Assembly (NCBI GenBank): GCA_947500545.1
Contig: CANMSO010000004.1
Location: 434,001 to 498,000, forward strand
Source of the DNA: an uncultured Aquimarina sp.
GTDB lineage: Bacteria; Bacteroidota; Bacteroidia; Flavobacteriales; Flavobacteriaceae
Direction: 5' to 3'
DNA length: 64,000 bases
Shown: positions 42,198 through 52,533 of the stretch, piece after piece
Position numbering within the stretch: position 1 is the first letter of the stretch
Layout of the letters: the number at the start of each line of letters is the position of its first letter
The notes under the pieces: model-generated
The model's input: the letters and a program-made list of their open reading frames with translations, nothing else
The model's database searches: none
What the model was told of the DNA's origin: nothing
Position numbers and translations under genes: made by a program

Positions 42198-43385
42198 ATG
42201 AATTTCTCTGATGAGCGTAATTTTTCAAGCTATTTCATAATCATTGCTGTTGTAGTAATAACTGCTCTGGTTTTATGGAGTACTTCATTATTCTTACAAC
42301 GACTTAAAGATGATGAACGTACCAAGATTGAAATCTGGGCACAATCACAAGAAGCATTTAATAGTGAACAATCTGATGACTATCTTGATTTGGTACTGCT
42401 AATCGGAAGCACAAATCGCTCTATCCCAATCATAATTACAGATTCTCAAGGAGATTTTATTCGAGATTCATTAGGAAAACCCGATCCTAGTTATTTTCAA
42501 AACCTTTCTGAAAATGTAGTCAATAGTGAACGAAGGTTAAAATCATATTTAAAAAAAATAAAAGCTGAAAATGACCCTATAGAACTAGATTTAAAAGGCA
42601 CCGTTCAATATATATATTATGGACATTCAGATATTCTAAATAAATTAAAATATTATCCTATAGCAATAGCCTTAATTCTATTTCTATTGATTGGGGTTAT
42701 TTATTTCTTTTTTACCACATCAAAAGCAAGTGAGCAGAATAAACTATGGGCGGGTATGGCAAAGGAAACCGCACATCAAATCGGCACACCGCTATCTTCT
42801 CTTGTTGGATGGAATGAAATTTTAAAAGCAGAACATGTAAATCCCGAATATATTATGGAAATAGAAAAAGATATTTCCAGGCTTAAGGTAATTACAGAAC
42901 GTTTTTCTAAAATAGGCTCTATTCCTAATCTTGAGGAGGTTGATATTGTACAAGAAACAAGGGATGCCTATACATATTTGCAATCGCGTAGTTCAAAACT
43001 TATTAATTTCTCTTTGAACTTACCAGAAGAACCGATTTACGTGTCGTTAAACTCTCAATTATATAGCTGGACTATAGAAAATCTTGTAAAAAATGCCATT
43101 GATGCAATGCGCGGAAAAGGAGATCTAAAAATTGATCTGGCATATGACGCAAAACGAGTATTTATTAGAATTAAAGATAGTGGCAAAGGTATTCCTAAAA
43201 GTAAATTCACTAAAATTTTTGAACCTGGTTATACCTCCAAAAGTAGAGGTTGGGGACTAGGTTTGTCTTTAGCCAAAAGAATTATCGAAGAATATCATCT
43301 AGGAAGAATAAAAGTTCTAAGATCAGAAATAGATAAAGGAACTACTTTTCAGATTACACTTCTTAAATCTGGCACAAACGTATAA
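42198..43385 (+). CDS. Sensor histidine kinase (membrane-bound)
   Basis: A 395-residue kinase. Helices at about 12-32 and 153-173 enclose an extracytoplasmic sensor of about 120 residues. There is no HAMP domain. The phosphorylation motif AKETAHQIGTPLSSLVGWNEIL has His near 192. The HATPase_c domain shows N box ENLVKNAIDAM, G1 DSGKGIP, and G2 SRGWGLGLSLAKRIIEEYH. The HQIGTP-type H box is common in Bacteroidota orphan kinases. No response regulator is adjacent, so it is an orphan. Confidence 0.92.
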   Translation: MNFSDERNFSSYFIIIAVVVITALVLWSTSLFLQRLKDDERTKIEIWAQSQEAFNSEQSDDYLDLVLLIGSTNRSIPIIITDSQGDFIRDSLGKPDPSYFQNLSENVVNSERRLKSYLKKIKAENDPIELDLKGTVQYIYYGHSDILNKLKYYPIAIALILFLLIGVIYFFFTTSKASEQNKLWAGMAKETAHQIGTPLSSLVGWNEILKAEHVNPEYIMEIEKDISRLKVITERFSKIGSIPNLEEVDIVQETRDAYTYLQSRSSKLINFSLNLPEEPIYVSLNSQLYSWTIENLVKNAIDAMRGKGDLKIDLAYDAKRVFIRIKDSGKGIPKSKFTKIFEPGYTSKSRGWGLGLSLAKRIIEEYHLGRIKVLRSEIDKGTTFQITLLKSGTNV

Positions 43386-43427
43386 CAATATTTTCTTCGA
43401 AACGTTATAGTATCAAATTTAACTAAA

Positions 43428-43790
43428 GTGAAAACAGAATTTATTATTCTAAAAGAAGCAGCGCTTACTAATAATTGCCCCGAATGTTATTCTAATGATG
43501 GGATGGTTCTTTCTTTTAAACAGGAAAAACTAAAATCAAAACTTATCGTTAAAACCAAAAAGGAAATAGTAGAAAGTATTGAGTGCGGAAAATGTGAAAC
43601 AAAAATTTACCCAGGCCAATGGACCATAGATATAGAACGCGTATATGACTACCATAAAAAAACAATCAAATCAAAGCCTTCTTCGGTAAAGTTTACTGGA
43701 TTGTTCTACATCTTAATTGCTCTAATCCTTGTTTTAGTTGGTTTAGGATATATTTATCTATTTCAGCCTGAACTTTTAGGCCTACATTAA
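43428..43790 (+). CDS. Zinc-ribbon-like protein with a C-terminal membrane helix
   Basis: A 120-residue protein with two CxxC pairs, NNCPECYS (about 17-20) and IECGKCET (about 53-56), that can form a small zinc ribbon, and one C-terminal helix (about 91-110, LFYILIALILVLVGLGYIYLF). The GTG start at 43428 is kept because the next Met would remove the first CxxC pair. It follows the histidine kinase by 42 bases. No family is recognised. Its last 4 bases overlap the convergent thioesterase gene. Confidence 0.72.
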   Translation: MKTEFIILKEAALTNNCPECYSNDGMVLSFKQEKLKSKLIVKTKKEIVESIECGKCETKIYPGQWTIDIERVYDYHKKTIKSKPSSVKFTGLFYILIALILVLVGLGYIYLFQPELLGLH

Positions 43791-44197
43791 TATTTAGACA
43801 TCGTTTGTCTCAGTTTTTCTGTTATCTGAAAAGTTTTATCAGTATTAAAATCAAAACAAACAGCTACATCATGACCTTCTGCGCAAAGAACACCTTTGTC
43901 ATTATAAAGTTTATGATATAATCCAAAACTAGAGTTTTTTATAAATTCAACTTTGGTTTTAATGATGACGTCCCCAGGAAAAAACAAAGGGTTTTTGAAA
44001 TCACATTTAGTAGAAACCAACATAGGGCCCTTTTTGGTTTCTGAGTAGAGCTGAGCTAATCCACTCACTTCCCAAAACTGAACACGCGCACTCTGCATAT
44101 ACTTCATGAAATTGACATTGTTTACGTGCTGATAGGTATCCATTTCACTCCAATCAATCCTAAGTGTTAGGGATAATTTAAAATCTGAATCTTGCAT
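43787..44197 (-). CDS. Acyl-CoA thioesterase (4HBT hot-dog fold)
   Basis: A 136-residue protein of the 4-hydroxybenzoyl-CoA thioesterase family. RIDWSEMDTYQHVNNVNFMKYMQSARVQFW at about 13-42 is the conserved motif, with the catalytic-position Asp and the HVNN element. It hydrolyses acyl-CoA; the chain length is not predicted. It starts 3 bases downstream of the HIT gene stop, so both are one transcript. Confidence 0.9.
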   Translation of the reverse strand: MQDSDFKLSLTLRIDWSEMDTYQHVNNVNFMKYMQSARVQFWEVSGLAQLYSETKKGPMLVSTKCDFKNPLFFPGDVIIKTKVEFIKNSSFGLYHKLYNDKGVLCAEGHDVAVCFDFNTDKTFQITEKLRQTMSKY

Positions 44198-44200
44198 GCG

Positions 44201-44590
44201 TTACAACTTAGATTGAATCTCTTCTGCCAAAGTCTTAAACTCCTCATTAGACATAGCAACTTTATGCTGAAAAGTCATCTCCTTCATATCATTTAAAGGA
44301 ATTAAATGTACATGTACATGAGGAACTTCAAGCCCCACAACAGCAATACCAACACGCTTACAAGAAACTGTTTTCTCAATGGCTTTAGCGACTTTTCGAG
44401 AAAAACGCATTAATTCGATATACGTATCTTCATCTAAATCAAAAATTTTATCCTCTTCCTTTTTAGGAATACAAAGCGTGTGTCCTTTTGCGTTGGGATT
44501 AATATCTAAAAAAGCAAAGAAATTTTCATCTTCGGCAACTTTATGAGAGGGAATCTCACCGGAAATAATTTTAGTGAATAGGGTAGGCAT
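44201..44590 (-). CDS. HIT-family nucleotide hydrolase
   Basis: A 129-residue protein with the histidine triad HVHVHLIP near residues 100-107 and the N-terminal LFTKIISGEIPSHKVAEDENFFAFLDINPNAKGHTLCIPK. Hint-type enzymes hydrolyse adenosine phosphoramidates or AMP esters. First gene of a two-gene unit with the thioesterase. Confidence 0.93.
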   Translation of the reverse strand: MPTLFTKIISGEIPSHKVAEDENFFAFLDINPNAKGHTLCIPKKEEDKIFDLDEDTYIELMRFSRKVAKAIEKTVSCKRVGIAVVGLEVPHVHVHLIPLNDMKEMTFQHKVAMSNEEFKTLAEEIQSKL

Positions 44591-44644
44591 TTATTAAATT
44601 TTAGTCGGTTTATGAACTGGGAATATAGCTTATTTATTTGTAAG

Positions 44645-44678
44645 AAAAAACCCTTTTCTAGAACTAGAAAAGGGTTTT
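44645..44678 (-). terminator. Terminator of greA
   Basis: A perfect 14-bp stem AAAACCCTTTTCTA/TAGAAAAGGGTTTT (44647-44660, 44665-44678) with T6 on the minus strand, 24 bases past the greA stop. Confidence 0.87.
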
Positions 44679-44702
44679 AACATAACTAGAAAATAATTTC
44701 TG

Positions 44703-45179
44703 TTATTCTCTGGTAATTTCTACAACATCAAATTTCATAATACCATTAGGAACTTGAATTTCTGCAACTTCTCCAACACTTTTTCCTAAAAGACCTTTTC
44801 CAATTGGAGAGTCTACTGATATTTTTCCTGTTTTAAGATCTGCCTCACTCTGCGCTACCAGTTTATAAGTCATTTCTGCTCCATTTGTTTGATTTTTGAT
44901 CTTTACCGTAGAATGAATCAATGCCTTGGAAGTGTCTAATTGAGATTCATCGATTAAACGCGCACTTGATAATGTTTCTTCTAATTTGGAAATTCTCATC
45001 TCTAATAATCCCTGCGCTTCTTTGGCCGCATCATATTCGGCATTTTCACTTAAATCTCCTTTATCCCTTGCTTCAGCAATTGCTTGAGATGCCTTTGGGC
45101 GTTCTATATCTTTAAGATTACTTAATTCGTCTCTTAATTTTTTTAGCCCCTCTGCAGTATAATAAGATACTTTGCTCAT
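44703..45179 (-). CDS. greA: Transcription elongation factor GreA
   Basis: A 158-residue factor that stimulates RNA polymerase to cleave backtracked transcripts. The N-terminal coiled coil (about 1-75) carries the acidic tip LSENAEYDAAKEAQG, with the catalytic Asp and Glu, and the C-terminal domain ends SPIGKGLLGKSVGEVAEIQVPNGIMKFDVVEI. The start is set at 45179 (MSKVSYYTAEG); the frame continues upstream by 22 residues that are not GreA-like. Confidence 0.95.
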   Translation of the reverse strand: MSKVSYYTAEGLKKLRDELSNLKDIERPKASQAIAEARDKGDLSENAEYDAAKEAQGLLEMRISKLEETLSSARLIDESQLDTSKALIHSTVKIKNQTNGAEMTYKLVAQSEADLKTGKISVDSPIGKGLLGKSVGEVAEIQVPNGIMKFDVVEITRE

Positions 45180-45300
45180 AACTTCATCGTTTATATAAAT
45201 ACAAAAAATCCCATAGGGATGGGATTTGTTATTCAAAGATAACAAAAATTTTACGGAAGATTACAAATTTACGTAATTTGCCAAAAACATAAAAAACGTT

Positions 45301-45738
45301 ATGAAAAAGATCATATTCATATTGGGGATTTTTTTAATATTTTCATGTGGTAGCGATGATGCTAATCAAGATAACCCCTTTTTACCTGATGTATCTTTTA
45401 GCTTTCAACTCAATCTTAATTTACCCCAATATGTTAACTTAAGAGTTCCCGGGGGTATTTTTGTTGATCGTACTTCGGGTAGAGGAATAAAAGGTGTAAT
45501 TGTTTATCGATTAAATACAGATCAGTTCTTTGCTTATGAGTTAAGTGATCCTAACCAGAATCCTACTCTTGCTTGTTCTACTCTTACTGTTCAAGGAACA
45601 AGAGCATCTTCTGATTGTGGAACCGAAAACATTTACGAAATTGCTTCATTTGGACAGCTAATCAAAGGAGAAGGTAGTTACCCTCTTTTCCCATATAGAG
45701 TTACGTTTGATGGAGAATCGGTTTTTGTTTCTAATTAG
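45301..45738 (+). CDS. Rieske-fold-like lipoprotein lacking the His ligands
   Basis: A 145-residue lipoprotein with lipobox LIFSC (Cys 16). The domain has the Rieske layout: GIKGVIVYRLNTDQFFAYEL, then the first cluster-loop position LACSTLTVQG (Cys 92), the second SSDCGTENIYEI (Cys 106), and the closing GQLIKGEGSYPLFPYRVTFDGESVFVSN. In true Rieske proteins the loops read CxH and CxxH; here both Cys stay and both His are absent, so a 2Fe-2S cluster is unlikely and a disulfide is possible. It is monocistronic and converges with thiH. The function is unknown. Confidence 0.7.
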   Translation: MKKIIFILGIFLIFSCGSDDANQDNPFLPDVSFSFQLNLNLPQYVNLRVPGGIFVDRTSGRGIKGVIVYRLNTDQFFAYELSDPNQNPTLACSTLTVQGTRASSDCGTENIYEIASFGQLIKGEGSYPLFPYRVTFDGESVFVSN

Positions 45739-45749
45739 AAACAAAAACC
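45720..45749. terminator. Perfect 30-bp palindrome shared by the lipoprotein and thiH ends
   Basis: 45720-45734 is the exact reverse complement of 45735-45749. It contains the last codons and stop of the lipoprotein and ends one base from the thiH stop, with T runs in both directions, so it can end both convergent transcripts. Confidence 0.7.
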
Positions 45750-46862
45750 CTATTTCCAATTATGTGCCCAGTCTTTCCAGACTACCTCTAAACCTTTGTT
45801 CTTTAACATATCCACCACTTCTTCAGTTGGTCGTTCATCAGAAATCTGGAACTGTTCAAGAGATTGTTGTTCTACAACATATCCTCCTGGGTTAGTTTTA
45901 GATTCGGCGCTAATGGATGTAATACCCATATTGACAATATTCTCTCTAAAAATTTCACTTTCTCTAGTAGAAATCGATAGTTCTACATCTTCATCTAACA
46001 ATCTGTAAGCACAAATTAACTGCACCAAATCAGAATCCGTCATAGCAACTTTTGGCTCCAACCCCCCGCTATGTGGTCGTAATCTCGGAAATGATATTGA
46101 ATATTTTGTTTTCCAATAGGTCTTTTGTAAATACTGTAAATGCAAAGCAGTAAAAAAACTATCTACTCTCCAATCCTCTAAACCAAAAAGTGCTCCTAAT
46201 CCTATTTTATGAATCCCTGCACGCCCAAGACGATCTGGAGTATCTAATCGATAGTCAAAATTGGATTTTTTCCCTTTGGGGTGATGTCTCTTGTATTCTC
46301 CCTTATGATAAGTCTCTTGATATACAAGTACGCCATATAGTCCACTTTCTTTTAACATTTGATAATCTGATTGATCCAATGGCTGAACTTCTATGGTTAT
46401 ATTGGCAAATTTAGTTTCTATAAGCTGTATTGCATTATTAATATAATCTACACCAACTGTTTTATTAGCCTCTCCGGTAACCAGAAGGATATGATTATAG
46501 CCTTTAGATTTTAAATAATCAACCTCTCGCAAAATCTCTTGATCAGTCAATGTTCTTCTTGGAATTTTATTGGTCATACTAAATCCACAATAGGTACATA
46601 TATTCTGACATTCATTACTTAAATACATAGGTGCGTACATTTGGATTGTGTTTCCAAAACGTTTTTTGGTAATGCTACTGCTTATTTGTGCCATTTGTTC
46701 TAAAAATGGTTTTGCAGCTGGAGATAGTAATGCTTTAAAATCTTCGAGATCTCTTTTTGATTTACTCAGAGCATGAATTACATCGATTTCTGTTTTAGAA
46801 AGAATGCTGAAAAGTATTTCGTTCCAATCGTATTGTTCAAATATGTGTTTGAAACTATTCAT
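45750..46862 (-). CDS. thiH: 2-iminoacetate synthase (radical SAM)
   Basis: A 370-residue radical SAM enzyme cleaving tyrosine to dehydroglycine and p-cresol to supply the thiazole of thiamine. The CxxxCxxC cluster motif is C85, C89, C92 in [36 protein letters not shown] and ISTRESE are ThiH features. Last gene of the operon; it overlaps thiG by 8 bases. Having ThiH rather than ThiO fits an enzyme system that can work at low oxygen. Confidence 0.95.
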   Translation of the reverse strand: MNSFKHIFEQYDWNEILFSILSKTEIDVIHALSKSKRDLEDFKALLSPAAKPFLEQMAQISSSITKKRFGNTIQMYAPMYLSNECQNICTYCGFSMTNKIPRRTLTDQEILREVDYLKSKGYNHILLVTGEANKTVGVDYINNAIQLIETKFANITIEVQPLDQSDYQMLKESGLYGVLVYQETYHKGEYKRHHPKGKKSNFDYRLDTPDRLGRAGIHKIGLGALFGLEDWRVDSFFTALHLQYLQKTYWKTKYSISFPRLRPHSGGLEPKVAMTDSDLVQLICAYRLLDEDVELSISTRESEIFRENIVNMGITSISAESKTNPGGYVVEQQSLEQFQISDERPTEEVVDMLKNKGLEVVWKDWAHNWK

Positions 46863-47625
46863 TTAAAAAACTTGTTAACGGGCTACTCGCCTGTGCATAT
46901 TGTTTTATTGGGGCTAGTCTAGCATTATAGGCCAACCTTCCTGCCTCTACGGCTATTTTAAACGCCTTAGCCATAATAATAGGATTTTGAGATACTGCAA
47001 TTGCAGTATTTACCAATACAGCATCAGCACCAATCTCCATGGCATGAGCTGCGTGCGATGGGGCTCCAATACCAGCATCTACAATAACAGGAACATTACT
47101 TTGATCTATTATAATTTCTAAAAATTCTAACGTTTTTAGCCCCTTATTGCTCCCAATAGGTGCTCCTAATGGCATTACACATTGTGCCCCCACTTCTTCT
47201 AATCGTTTGCATAAAACAGGATCTGCATGAATATATGGCATCACAACAAATCCAAGCTTCACTAACTCTTCTGTAGCCTTTAATGTTTCTATCGGATCTG
47301 GCAATAAATACTTAGGATCGGGATGAATCTCTAGCTTTATCCAGTTAGTTTCTAATGCCTCTCGGGCTAATTGTGCTGCAAAAATTGCTTCACTAGCATC
47401 CCTAACTCCAGAAGTATTTGGTAATAAGTTGATTTGAGGATGATCTAAATCACTCAATATATCATCATTTTCATTAGTAACATCAACACGTTTTAAGGCC
47501 ACCGTGACTAATTCACTCCCCGAAGTTAGTAATGCGTCACTCATCAAACGAGAGGAACTAAATTTTCCGGTTCCTGTAAATAATCTTGAGGAAAATTCTT
47601 TATCTGCAATTTTAAGTGTATCCAT
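46855..47625 (-). CDS. thiG: Thiazole synthase
   Basis: A 256-residue TIM-barrel enzyme building the thiazole phosphate from deoxyxylulose phosphate, iminoacetate and ThiS-thiocarboxylate. [14 protein letters not shown] opens the protein, [21 protein letters not shown] stretch ([20 protein letters not shown]) holds the Schiff-base Lys, and [29 protein letters not shown] lines the phosphate site. It begins 3 bases after thiE and overlaps thiH. Confidence 0.96.
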   Translation of the reverse strand: MDTLKIADKEFSSRLFTGTGKFSSSRLMSDALLTSGSELVTVALKRVDVTNENDDILSDLDHPQINLLPNTSGVRDASEAIFAAQLAREALETNWIKLEIHPDPKYLLPDPIETLKATEELVKLGFVVMPYIHADPVLCKRLEEVGAQCVMPLGAPIGSNKGLKTLEFLEIIIDQSNVPVIVDAGIGAPSHAAHAMEIGADAVLVNTAIAVSQNPIIMAKAFKIAVEAGRLAYNARLAPIKQYAQASSPLTSFLNE

Positions 47626-47628
47626 TTC

Positions 47629-48243
47629 TTAAACAATTAGTGTTTTTATATTCTGAATAGTTTCTTTCAAAGCGTCTTCACCGGTCAACATTGCAGAAAC
47701 TGCAATTCCCGATAACCCAACCTTAATAAGTTCTACAATATCTGATTCTACAATCCCGCCTATAGCCACGATGGGTATTTCTGAGTTTTGAATTTCTTCT
47801 TCAGATAGTATGTTACGATATCCTTCTAAACCAAGTATCGGGCTTAATTTCCTTTTGGTTTCTGTATACTTAAAGGGGCCAAGACCTATATAATCTACCT
47901 CACCTTCAATATGTTGAATACAATCTTCTAAGGTATTTGCAGTACCACCAATAATAAAGTTATCTCCCAAAATTTTTCTTGCTTCTTTAGGATTCATATC
48001 ACCTAACCCCAAATGCACTCCATCTGCCATAGCAACTTTGGCTACGCCAACATTATCATTGATTATCATAATTGCTCCATATTGATCGCAAATATTTCTA
48101 CACTGTATAGCGGTATTCAAATAGGTCGCCATATCCGTGTTTTTAAGCCGCAGTTGTACCCAACCACACCCCGCTTTACAAACATTTTTTATATGTTGAA
48201 GGTGTTCATCTGGTGTTTTTCCTTGCGATATATATTGAAGCAT
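47629..48243 (-). CDS. thiE: Thiamine-phosphate synthase
   Basis: A 204-residue TIM-barrel enzyme joining HMP diphosphate and thiazole phosphate. CGWVQLRLKN (pyrimidine-site), DGVHLGLGDMNPKEARKIL and DYIGLGPFKYTETK (thiazole-site) are the canonical motifs in order, ending VAIGGIVESDIVELIKVGLSGIAVSAM. It is more canonical than the second ThiE-like protein of this operon, at 49439, so I assign the synthase activity here. Confidence 0.92.
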   Translation of the reverse strand: MLQYISQGKTPDEHLQHIKNVCKAGCGWVQLRLKNTDMATYLNTAIQCRNICDQYGAIMIINDNVGVAKVAMADGVHLGLGDMNPKEARKILGDNFIIGGTANTLEDCIQHIEGEVDYIGLGPFKYTETKRKLSPILGLEGYRNILSEEEIQNSEIPIVAIGGIVESDIVELIKVGLSGIAVSAMLTGEDALKETIQNIKTLIV

Positions 48244-48254
48244 AGTTATTAGTT

Positions 48255-48623
48255 TTAAGAAGTTATGGAGTTAAGAATTGCTTTACAATACCCATTCAAT
48301 AATTTACTTACTTCGATTAATAAATCCATTTCTTTAGAGGTATCGTCTTTGTAATTTAAATCCTTAGTAAGGATTAAATAGTACCTACATTCTTCTAACG
48401 AGCCCTGAGCTATGTTAAGAAATCTCAATTTGTCTTTAGGGCTTTTCTTTTTATACCCTTCGGCAATATTCGCAGGAATTGAAACTGAAGCTCTTCTAAA
48501 CTGATTTGTTAATCCGTATATTTCGGATTTAGGAAAACCTTTTGTCAATTCATAGGTTTTTAGAACAAATTGATGTGCTCTTTGCCAAACAATTAGATCT
48601 TCAAACGATATCGACTTATTCAT
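48255..48623 (-). CDS. Four-helix-bundle protein (23S rRNA intervening-sequence type)
   Basis: A 122-residue all-helical protein. The family core is FEDLIVWQRAHQFVLKTYELTKGFPKSEIYGLTNQFRRASVSIPANIAEGYKKKSPKDKLRFLNIAQGSLEECRYYLILTKDL, matching the proteins first found in intervening sequences of 23S rRNA genes and now seen scattered in Bacteroidota genomes. The function is unknown. It lies inside the thiamine operon between thiD and thiE with gaps of 49 and 11 bases, which suggests a late insertion that keeps the operon readable. Confidence 0.9.
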   Translation of the reverse strand: MNKSISFEDLIVWQRAHQFVLKTYELTKGFPKSEIYGLTNQFRRASVSIPANIAEGYKKKSPKDKLRFLNIAQGSLEECRYYLILTKDLNYKDDTSKEMDLLIEVSKLLNGYCKAILNSITS

Positions 48624-48672
48624 GCTATTATATTTTAAAACTTTTAACTTCTTTCTTCTTAACTCCTTACTC

Positions 48673-49437
48673 TCATATTTTATGATACCCTAATAACCCA
48701 GAATTTGAACATAATACTTTTTCTGTATATCGTTTTCCCCTAAAACAAGCCTTTAGCAGGGGAAAGCCCAATGCCAGATATCCTATTATTGCCGAGGAAA
48801 GCACACAACCACTTCCATGTTTTTCTGAATTATTTTGCCCTTTTGGATTAAGCACGAAATACTTCCCATTTTTAGTAAATAATTCATCTTTTCCAATAGC
48901 TTCTTTTCTATGTCCTCCTTTTAGAAATAAATTGGTTTTACTGCTAGTATATTTAATCGTTTCTTCGACAGTTTTATATGTATACAGTTTTTCTATTTCT
49001 TGATAATTTGGAGTTAACAAATAGATTTTATCTAACATTTTATCAAATTCACTCTCTAATCTTGAATGATGGGTCGAGTCCTTTAGATCATACCCTGAGG
49101 TAGATTTCAGTATTGGATCTAAAACAATTTTTATACTATCATTTTTCTCTAACAAAAAATCAATAATCTCATTTAGCATTTTCCAGTTTTGAACGATTCC
49201 AATTTTTACATATTCTATATCGAAGCGATCAAATAGTATTTCTATTTGATTTTTAATCACTTCTATATCTACCCAATGACATTTTGTAAATTCTATATCA
49301 TTTTGAATAGTGTTTGCAGTACAAACTGCTAGCCCATAACATTTCAAAGCCTCGAATGTCTTGATGTCCGTAGTTAATCCTGCACCGCTTGATGGATCAA
49401 ATCCTGCAATGGTTAATACGTATGGTCGAGAATACAT
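48673..49437 (-). CDS. thiD: Hydroxymethylpyrimidine/phosphomethylpyrimidine kinase
   Basis: A 254-residue ribokinase-fold enzyme phosphorylating HMP and HMP-phosphate. TIAGFDPSSGAGLTTDIKTFEALKCYGLAVCTANTIQN is the N-terminal substrate motif, a variant of the usual AGSDSSGGAG, and KHGSGCVLSSAIIGYLALG is the catalytic region (GSGC form). It starts 1 base after the upstream ThiE-like gene. Assignment is firm although the motif is divergent. Confidence 0.9.
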   Translation of the reverse strand: MYSRPYVLTIAGFDPSSGAGLTTDIKTFEALKCYGLAVCTANTIQNDIEFTKCHWVDIEVIKNQIEILFDRFDIEYVKIGIVQNWKMLNEIIDFLLEKNDSIKIVLDPILKSTSGYDLKDSTHHSRLESEFDKMLDKIYLLTPNYQEIEKLYTYKTVEETIKYTSSKTNLFLKGGHRKEAIGKDELFTKNGKYFVLNPKGQNNSEKHGSGCVLSSAIIGYLALGFPLLKACFRGKRYTEKVLCSNSGLLGYHKI

Positions 49438-49438
49438 C

Positions 49439-50047
49439 TTAGGTTTTAGGTTTTACGACTTGATGATATGTTTCTCTTATTTTCAGAAAACTATCTAAAG
49501 CATCAACTGTATTCCATATTCCTCCTAGCACACCAACTCCTTTAAACCCAAGATCGAATGTAGCTTGTAATTTATCTTCATTGATTCCTCCCATTCCGAT
49601 CACCACTTCATTTAAATCTGTAACATCAAAACCTTTTCCTTCATAACCAACTTTAGAAATTGAACCAAAAACAGGACTTAGTAAAACATATTCAAAATCA
49701 ACCGGGCAATTTTCAATATCCTCTTTAGAATGAAAAGAGCTACTTACTTTAAATTTCTTCGAATTATAATTTTCTACATATCCCTCTAATTTTTCTCCTA
49801 AATCCAATCTGGGTTGTTCCTGTATATGAATCCCTCTAAGGTCAAACTCTTTGCAAAGTTCATGAAACTGATGCAGCATAATACGATTGTAATATGCTGC
49901 ATCAATTTGACTAAGTAATGTTCTGTAACCCGCTATATCCAATGTTGGTTTTCTAAAATGCAATACCTCTAATCCATTTTGGAAAAGGGCATTAATTTCA
50001 TGGGCTTCGTTTTCTAATTCTCGTTCTGAGGTTAGTATAATCAGCAT
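49439..50047 (-). CDS. ThiE/TenI-like protein
   Basis: A 202-residue TIM-barrel protein. GLEVLHFRKPTLDIAGYRTLLSQI aligns with the R.K pyrimidine site, but the next motif reads LRGIHIQEQPRLDL where ThiE has DGVHLGQ, and SSSFHSKEDIEN replaces G-x-S-x-H. These changes are typical of TenI, the thiazole tautomerase, rather than synthase. VLLSPVFGSISKVGYEGKGFDV and VIGMGGINEDKL remain. It lies between thiC and thiD, so it belongs to the operon. A TenI-type role is likely but not proven. Confidence 0.8.
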   Translation of the reverse strand: MLIILTSERELENEAHEINALFQNGLEVLHFRKPTLDIAGYRTLLSQIDAAYYNRIMLHQFHELCKEFDLRGIHIQEQPRLDLGEKLEGYVENYNSKKFKVSSSFHSKEDIENCPVDFEYVLLSPVFGSISKVGYEGKGFDVTDLNEVVIGMGGINEDKLQATFDLGFKGVGVLGGIWNTVDALDSFLKIRETYHQVVKPKT

Positions 50048-50075
50048 ATTTTCAGTTTAATGATTCATCTATATG

Positions 50076-51953
<1,878 letters not shown>

Positions 51954-51986
51954 TTAAGGGATTTGTCTTATTAATCTTTTTTGTGT

Positions 51987-52072
51987 CTCCTCTCCTTGGG
52001 GAGAGGATTAAGGTGAGGGGATTTCAATTTAACACCCTCATCCTAACCTTCTCCCTGAATGGAGAAGGAACT
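51987..52072. repeat. Intergenic palindrome of the CTCTCC...GGAGAGG type between thiS and thiC
   Basis: The segment reads TCCTCTCCTTGGGGAGAGG, then GATTAAGGTGAGGGG, then the related unit CACCCTCATCCTAACC, CTTCTCCCTGAATGGAGAAGG. The two units are imperfect reverse complements, each with its own small hairpin. Elements of this CCCTCA(C/T)CCTAACC...GGAGAAGG kind are known to me as dispersed intergenic repeats in many bacterial genomes. It sits inside an operon, so it may trim or stabilise the message. Confidence 0.65.
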
Positions 52073-52108
52073 CATAATTGTTTATAACCAACTAAATTTT
52101 TATTACAA

Positions 52109-52318
52109 TTAACCGCCTTGTGTAGCTTGAATAATAGTTAGTTGATCATTATTATTCAATATTGTATCATTCCATTTTTCTTTGGAAACAATTTCATTAT
52201 TAACGGCAACGGCAATTCCGTTGGATGCAATATTTAATTGCTGCAACAGTTTTTCTACGGTACTATTTTCTGAAATAGTTTGTGTGCGATTGTTTACGTT
52301 TATGGTCATATTATTCAT
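52109..52318 (-). CDS. thiS: Sulfur carrier protein ThiS
   Basis: A 69-residue ubiquitin-fold carrier ending in the required Gly-Gly (IIQATQGG), which is thiocarboxylated for thiazole formation. The start INVNNRTQTISENSTVEKLLQQL matches ThiS. First gene of the operon, 74 bases after the end of the TPP riboswitch. No thiF-like adenylating enzyme gene follows in the operon, so activation depends on a gene elsewhere. Confidence 0.93.
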   Translation of the reverse strand: MNNMTINVNNRTQTISENSTVEKLLQQLNIASNGIAVAVNNEIVSKEKWNDTILNNNDQLTIIQATQGG

Positions 52319-52391
52319 GTTAAATCCATAAACTTTAGGTAGTATTTACCTATTTGAAGAAGAAAAACCACATATAGCGTATGCGATATTA

Positions 52392-52475
52392 ACTTTTCCC
52401 TTCGTCGGTCTTAACCGTATCAGGTTCAAAGGGTATTTCTCAGAATTCGTTATAGCGAATACACCCCTAAAGTTC
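52392..52475 (-). ncRNA. TPP riboswitch before the thiS-thiC-thiH operon
   Basis: On the minus strand the THI-element consensus is clear: GGGGTGT at the 5 prime side, then CTGAGA, TACCCTTTGAACCTGAT, GGTTAAGACC and AAGGGAA. P1 pairs AGGGGTG-like bases with the closing segment. It lies 74 bases upstream of thiS. Binding of thiamine diphosphate would reduce operon expression. Confidence 0.95.
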
Positions 52476-52494
52476 ATGTTATAAAAATACTATT

Positions 52495-52531
52495 AAAAAA
52501 AGAGGTTACCCATATGTTTAACCTCTTTTTT
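52495..52531 (-). terminator. Terminator of the thiamine TonB receptor
   Basis: On the minus strand an AGAGGTTA/TAACCTCT stem (52501-52508 with 52519-52526), extended by A/T pairs, is followed by T6 (52500-52495). It lies 3 bases past the receptor stop and just before the riboswitch of the thi operon, so the two units are transcribed separately. Confidence 0.85.
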
Positions 52532-52533
52532 AC

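Noticed and set aside
45180..45245. Extra 22 residues on GreA
   Set aside because: GreA starts MSKVSYYTAEG; the upstream extension has no family likeness.
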